Shown piece after piece: positions 58,951-64,000 of a DNA stretch of 64,000 bases. A program made the translations under genes and the position numbers. Under the pieces are notes generated by a model, which was not told the DNA's origin, searched no databases, and saw nothing but the letters and a program-made list of their open reading frames with translations. This DNA is from Dromaius novaehollandiae (lineage: Eukaryota; Chordata; Aves; Casuariiformes; Dromaiidae), in contig NC_088102.1 in assembly GCF_036370855.1 (NCBI RefSeq), forward strand, positions 71,309,601 to 71,373,600, in the 5' to 3' direction. The number at the start of each line of letters is the position of its first letter. The stretch's first letter is position 1.

Positions 58951-59024
58951 TTTTTCCTTATTTTTCCTTTTTTTTTTTTTTTTTTTTTTTTTGGTTTTTT
59001 TTTTGTTTGTTTTTTGTTTTGCCG
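58951..59024 (+). terminator. Pol III terminator followed by a long T-rich tract
   Basis: T5 at 58951-58955, a second T5 at 58961-58965, then T25 at 58968-58992 and further T runs to about 59020. The first T5 suffices for Pol III and the rest would act as back-up terminators. Abrupt return to CpG-rich sequence follows at about 59021. Confidence 0.85.
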
Positions 59025-62000
59025 CGGGGCCGCCGAGGCGCTCGCTGCCGCCGCGGGCACGGCGCAGCCCGCTCGGGGCGCGGCCGCAGCGGCGTGGAGC
59101 TCTGCCCTAGCCCCGCCTGGCCGCGGGGGCAGCCCTGCGGGGTGGCAGCCCAAATTGGCCTGCGGCCCCCCGCGATACCTCTCCAGTCCGCGCTCCTGCG
59201 GCCCCCGGCTCTCTGGAGCCAGAGGCCACCTCTTCGCGTTTAAGCCTCTAACTTATCTTTCCCGTCCCACCCAACTTAGAAAGATTGGAGGAGTCGGTGC
59301 TTTCGTCTCACTCAGGAAAATATTAGCTCAGGATTAGAGGGGAAGGGGTATTTAATGAAGCAACTTAACGCTTCAGCCAAGGGTTTTCTTTGCTAAATGG
59401 ATCCCACTATAAAAAAGAAAGACCAACTGGCCCCTGAGCGACAGAGCTAATGGAGCTGGGTCTCTTAGATGTGTGCTTTGCTGCAACACCCTGTCTCACT
59501 ACATCCCCCCCGTGTTTTCCCTCTCCCCACCTGCAAATGGACCACGTCCACAGCACTTTCCTCTCTCGTCCATGTCTCTTAGAGGTCAGGGTGGCCTTCT
59601 GGCCCCTCCAACCTAGCTGCACTGTAGGGCTCCCTCCATGCGGATGGTCCTTCCAGGTGGGAAGAAGAACATTTCATCTGCTTATGATTTGGACTCTTGG
59701 GCCCCGCGAGCTGTCCAGGCTCTTAAACCCATTCCCTCTGTTGGGTCTGGTCCGAAGACCCTCAGAAACCTACCATGCTCTGAAGCCGCGAGTAGTGCAG
59801 CCTCCGGGAACAAACAATTGATGAGTCTCTTTTGCAGCCCAAATAAGTTGTTTTACACAGACTAACCTAGTCCTTAGTGGGATCTCAGGGCAGATAATAT
59901 TTGCAAGATCAGGGCCAGCCAAATTAATCCCAACTCCTCAGGGAAAATTACATCAAGGCTTGCTTTAGGAAAATAATTACTGCAATTGGCCTCATTTTTA
60001 CTGAAGGTAAGATTTAAAAGGCATAGATGATTATATCTCTGAGACCAGAGCATCTCTTCCTCCTCACATAATCCATCAATAGTTAGGTTTTAAAAATCCA
60101 AAACAAGAAGCTGATGGAACCGGAGGGCTCCCATGAGACCGTTCTGCTCAACAGGTTAAACATGTAATTACAACTATTCAAGGGGCCTTCTGCATGTGTC
60201 ATGTACTGAACAGTTCTGCAAGCCCTCCAGGCAGATTTAACTACACTTAAATCCTTGTGGAAATCAGATTATACTAAAACCTATGCAGAGTATAGCACAT
60301 CATGACTCTTCAGCCTAGCAAATGGCCCCCATAACAGGCTGGTTAAAACAAGGCTGCCAAGTGTGACCCCAAGGAAGACTGAGTCTCTCGGCCATGTTTT
60401 GTGGGTTAATTCTGATTTAGTCCTACATGTTAGGCTTCAAGCACAATGACTGGGTAAGGCATAGCCAAATTCCCAGGCAGGACATAGTATTTACCATAGA
60501 ACTACTCTTAAACAGTTAAATCACAAGACATCTCTAATAGCAACACTTTTGCTCTTAGCAAAATACAAAACATTTGACTTCTTGTACGTGTTCATAAAGG
60601 CAAGCCAGAGCACGTACCAGCCGGATGCTGCAGAAATCTGGCTACTGTGCCATGTGAAACCACCAGCTTGGAATTCAGATGAAATGAAAGATGATGCAAC
60701 TGCTAGCAAGATCCTTGTGAGACCAACATGCAACTTTCATAGTTTAGTTTTCAAGTGTCTTGAAAACAGCAGCCACAGTGTTTCTTGACCAGCAAGGTGC
60801 ATCACGGTAATTTAAAAGCAGCAATTATGCACTGCCAGAAAGAGTAAGACAGCAGCAACAAACTGCAGTTTCCTATTAGGCCCTTCGGCTATCCCATCTT
60901 TATCTATTGGCACAACAGGCAGTAGATCCTTTTCAGATGCTTATTCCTTACAGAGAGAATATAATTTGGGATGCATCACCTCAAGGCCCAATTTAAGGCT
61001 CAGTTGACTCAAAACTCAGTCTTCTCCAGGTGCCTAAAGCTAGCTGCCCACAGACTTATTTATATTCTGAATGCACCCAAGTTTCATTTACACTGTTACA
61101 TGAAGTATGCATTTCAGTGTATGAAAAAAATTAGGCACTGAGTTTTTAGTGTCATCTCTCAAACACAGGAGAGCTTTTACCTCCCTTGTTCAACAAGCTG
61201 CCTGCAATTACTGCTAGACTAGACCTTAATACATGATGGCAGGAAAACAGCTGTGGTTAAATTAAAATCACTAGAGGCCCCTGGCAGGACGTGGAAGAGT
61301 CTGAATGACTCTTACAGAAACATTCAACACATCAGTGCGAAAATACAGGACAGAAATAAATCACTTGGTTACTTTGGACTTTTAGAAGAAGCAAGCACTG
61401 GTTTATTCTATTTTTGTACACAGGCCCTGATCCTGGTAACATCTGTGGATAACAAGTGATTGTAGGGGCCTTGCCAAGGGAGAAGGCAGTCGTTCCCATG
61501 GGCCTGGCCAACCCTAGGCCTGGAGCACTTGCTGTCCCCAGCACCCCACTCAGGGACACCTGTGAAGCAGGGGTTTCTTCCAACAAGTTGGACAAGATGG
61601 ACTGCAAACTAGTAGTAGAAGAGGTGTATAAAAATCACGTCTGGCTGGGCTGAGAGATGGCTAGAGCTCCCAGGCACACAGCACGACAAGGAGAGAGCGT
61701 CTGAGCCAGGACCTGAAATAACACGCTTCTTCGCAGGTAAAGGTTCTGATTGTCTGCTGCAGTCACTGTAGCTGGTCATTACTATTGTCAATGCATAAGT
61801 AAAAAAGGAACCTAGAACAACAGGATTATTATAATAACCTTCCCTGAGGCCAAGAAATGACTATATAAACACAGACGAGAAGAGTAAATATAGCGATATT
61901 TATCATCCTGGAAATATATTACTACAAAATGTATTTAAAAAAAAAAGTCTCTCTTGGTTTGTAAAACTGCTTTTGTTTTTCTTTAAAACTGATTGTCACA

Positions 62001-62784
62001 CTGAAGCACAGATGAAGCGATCCTTGAGTTATGAATCTTAAATTAAGCAATTATTTGAAGGAATTCTGCAAGAGTAATTTCAAAGCGAAGCCTATCAAAA
62101 ATGGAAACACCAACGGAAGAATGGGAACATTACAGACAATAGCGTTACCTGGTTTATGATATATGGTTATGTACAACGCAACAAGAATCATCTCGCCAGG
62201 AATGGATCAGTTGCACACTGCTTTGGTTTCACCTTATTTTGTTCTCAGTTTTAATGTTTTGCTTTTAAAACAACCTGACAAATCAAAGTAGAAGTAGTTT
62301 TCTGTATGACATGGTAGCTCCAGTATGTTGAACAACATTCCAGCAGTTCTTATTCTAAGATAGAAGAGCATTACATATGAAGATGGAAGGAAATCAGCTG
62401 CTGAATTCAAGTGTATGCACTTTATCTGTGTGGGTAACTGAAAACAGACCCAGCATATGAAAGGACAGGAAACTAATTTCAGGCTGCCTGTGCCAAGTCA
62501 TGTGCACAGAAGTGTTAGTTAACTAAAAGGAAACATAATTCTAGTGTTGTAGCCCTGATTTCCTGCTCATCTTTTAAGTACCTGTCAGCAGTTAGGATAG
62601 GTCTCACGTCTCAACAAGTTTTCCCACCCCGTCTCAAATCACAGGCAGTCTGTTCACCTCAACCACATTGAAAAGTAAATCTAAACAGAGCTGTTACTTT
62701 TCCCACCAAGCATGCTTAGGTCTTTACGAGACACTCTTTTTTAGCCACACTAGAACAGTGTCCATAGATGTCAAAGTTCCTCTG
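59025..62784. other. Intergenic sequence between tRNA-Ser and RPUSD2
   Basis: 59025-59250 is a second CpG-rich block. The rest is ordinary single-copy-looking sequence with no recognisable exons. The longer open frames near 59450-59865 lack motifs and splice context. The right part should contain the RPUSD2 3' UTR. A minus-strand AATAAA at 61402-61407 is a candidate end, 1.4 kb past the stop codon. Confidence 0.45.
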
Positions 62785-63576
62785 TCATTCCTCCCAGTCT
62801 TCCATGGCCCACTCAGGCATCTTGGAGCAATACTCAAACTCTGCTCCCTTATAGCGCAAGGCATGCAGGTACATCACCAGCTCCTTAGGAGATGGGTCCC
62901 GCCTAGAGATTTTACATTCCATGCATAGAGGATCCTTCTCTTCTGAACCCTTCTCTCCCACTGACCCATCCCAATTCTCACATGAACTAGTTTCTTTATG
63001 TTTTTCAAGTGTTTCCAGGTTGGCATCACAGTTCTGTAGACAAGCTGGTATTTCACCTCTCTCTGGATCCTTAGTGTCCTCGGCAGGGCAGGAGTTCCCA
63101 TTTATAGGATCGACCGCCACAGAGTCCGTGCAGTCACTTGAATTACCACACTCTTTGTTTTCTGCAGTGGGGTTCAAGTCCTCCTCTGAAATACCCAAGA
63201 CATCCAGGCTCTGTTTGGAACGATGTTCCTCTACTAGTGCCTTCAAGAGTTCTTCATCCGTTTTATCAATCTTGCCACCTTTGCCCCTTTCAGGACCCCA
63301 AGCTTTCATATTATAGATAGGGTCATTGACAATAGGATATCCCAAGTACTGCAAATGTACCCGGATCTGGTGAGTGCGGCCAGTGTGTGGAAGACATTTG
63401 ACTACGCTGGTCTTGCCATTGTAACTGAGTCTCTGGAAGATGGTTTTGCAGGATTTCCCTTTGGGGTCCACACGACACACTCCCACTTTGTAAGAAACAA
63501 CCAGTATGGGCTCTTCACAGACCACTTCGTTTTCTGGAAACTCCCCCACCACACGGCAGACATACTCCTTTTCCAG
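62785..63576 (-). CDS. RPUSD2: RPUSD2, last coding exon (RluA-type pseudouridine synthase)
   Basis: RPUSD2 is a pseudouridine synthase of the RluA family that isomerises uridine in RNA. The exon opens after a TTAG acceptor with LEKEYVCRVVGEFPENE, in phase 0, and runs 263 codons to TGA at 62785-62787. Residues 45-85 of the exon hold the family C-terminal motif, QRLSYNGKTSVV followed by PHTGRTHQIRVHLQYLGYPI and VNDPIYN, which helps shape the active site. The catalytic Asp loop (HRLDRLTSG in the family) lies in an upstream exon beyond the window. After a vertebrate-type insert (KQSLDVL) and a variable acidic stretch comes the conserved tail LVMYLHALRYKGAEFEYCSKMPEWAMEDWEE, split as LVMYLHALRYKG and AEFEYCSKMPEWAMEDWEE, close to human RPUSD2. 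Upstream exons are not in the window. Confidence 0.95.
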   Translation of the reverse strand: MEKEYVCRVVGEFPENEVVCEEPILVVSYKVGVCRVDPKGKSCKTIFQRLSYNGKTSVVKCLPHTGRTHQIRVHLQYLGYPIVNDPIYNMKAWGPERGKGGKIDKTDEELLKALVEEHRSKQSLDVLGISEEDLNPTAENKECGNSSDCTDSVAVDPINGNSCPAEDTKDPERGEIPACLQNCDANLETLEKHKETSSCENWDGSVGEKGSEEKDPLCMECKISRRDPSPKELVMYLHALRYKGAEFEYCSKMPEWAMEDWEE

Positions 63577-64000
63577 CTAAGGGGAGAAAAAGAGTAAATG
63601 TTAGAAAAACACCTTAGAAAACAGAACAGAAAATTGTCTCTGTCCTGATTACATGCAGTCTCATCCTAGCTAGTCATCTTTTCCCCTTCACTGAAATACA
63701 TCTGTAGACAAGCTATTCCCAAAGTTTTATTACAGCTGAACAGAAGAAAGGAAAAATCAGCTATTTAAAGACAAATTTCCCTCACTCTTTATTCTTTAAC
63801 TAGGAATTTGAAAACATAAGGGCCTGGCCTATTTTTGTCACTTTAAACTGAAGAGTCATCCCTGTGTGTTTTATTGTGACCTTTGTTTTATTGCCTTGAA
63901 GCAAATCTTAGCGGATAACACCCCACAGCTATGGTTCTTTTGGGTTGAGAACCACTGAAAAGTGAGAAAAAACTTCTAGATCTTTTAAAAACTGAAGAAA

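Noticed and set aside
59450-59865. Overlapping plus-strand frames of 123 and 75 codons
   Set aside because: No recognisable motif, no conserved context and overlapping frames. Treated as chance open frames.

Overview
The window looks like nuclear DNA from a bird. Three lines of evidence support this: CR1-type LINEs are the main interspersed repeat, the vertebrate block RPUSD2 - tRNA-Ser - KNL1 - RAD51 is packed into about 54 kb with short introns, and the RAD51 and KNL1 proteins read as close relatives of the human ones. A crocodilian or turtle cannot be excluded from sequence alone. All three protein genes lie on the minus strand, so transcription runs from high to low coordinates: RPUSD2 (last exon only, right edge), then KNL1 (complete), then RAD51 (complete). 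The same order and orientation is known from human 15q15.

Layout. 1-3380: a long, degraded CR1 LINE on the plus strand. 3381-9933: non-coding 3' flank of RAD51 with small repeats and the probable RAD51 3' UTR. 9934-22100: RAD51. I could place nine coding exons that add up to 1020 bp (339 codons plus stop) with GT-AG junctions throughout. A 2-kb CR1 sits in the intron at 11803-17145, and a CpG-island promoter lies near 22.1-22.25 kb. 22.3-25.5 kb: intergenic, with one fossil retroviral LTR (23040-23468, minus). 25.5-58.4 kb: KNL1, with 25 coding exons totalling 7182 bp (2393 codons plus stop). They include a 5229-bp exon carrying 17 MELT-type repeats, both PP1-docking motifs, both KI motifs, a coiled-coil block and the C-terminal RWD block. 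Its first intron holds a younger CR1 and an ancient CR1 piece. 58.0-58.85 kb: KNL1 CpG-island promoter. 58862-58943: tRNA-Ser(GCT), divergent from KNL1. 59.0-62.8 kb: intergenic. 62785-63576: last exon of RPUSD2.

Functionally, RAD51 is the recombinase of homologous recombination, KNL1 is the outer-kinetochore scaffold that recruits the spindle checkpoint and PP1, and RPUSD2 is an RluA-type pseudouridine synthase. They are neighbours by vertebrate synteny, not an operon. I found no clearly new biological system. The most interesting items are the repeat architecture of the KNL1 giant exon (a recent tandem duplication of a two-MELT unit), a CDE/CHR-like plus E2F-like module in the KNL1 promoter, a tandem splice acceptor that would change the protein just after the PP1-binding RVSF motif, and microsatellite-made polypyrimidine tracts at two KNL1 splice sites. 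All coordinates were read by eye. Exon borders are supported by splice consensus, unbroken frame and family similarity, not by transcripts.
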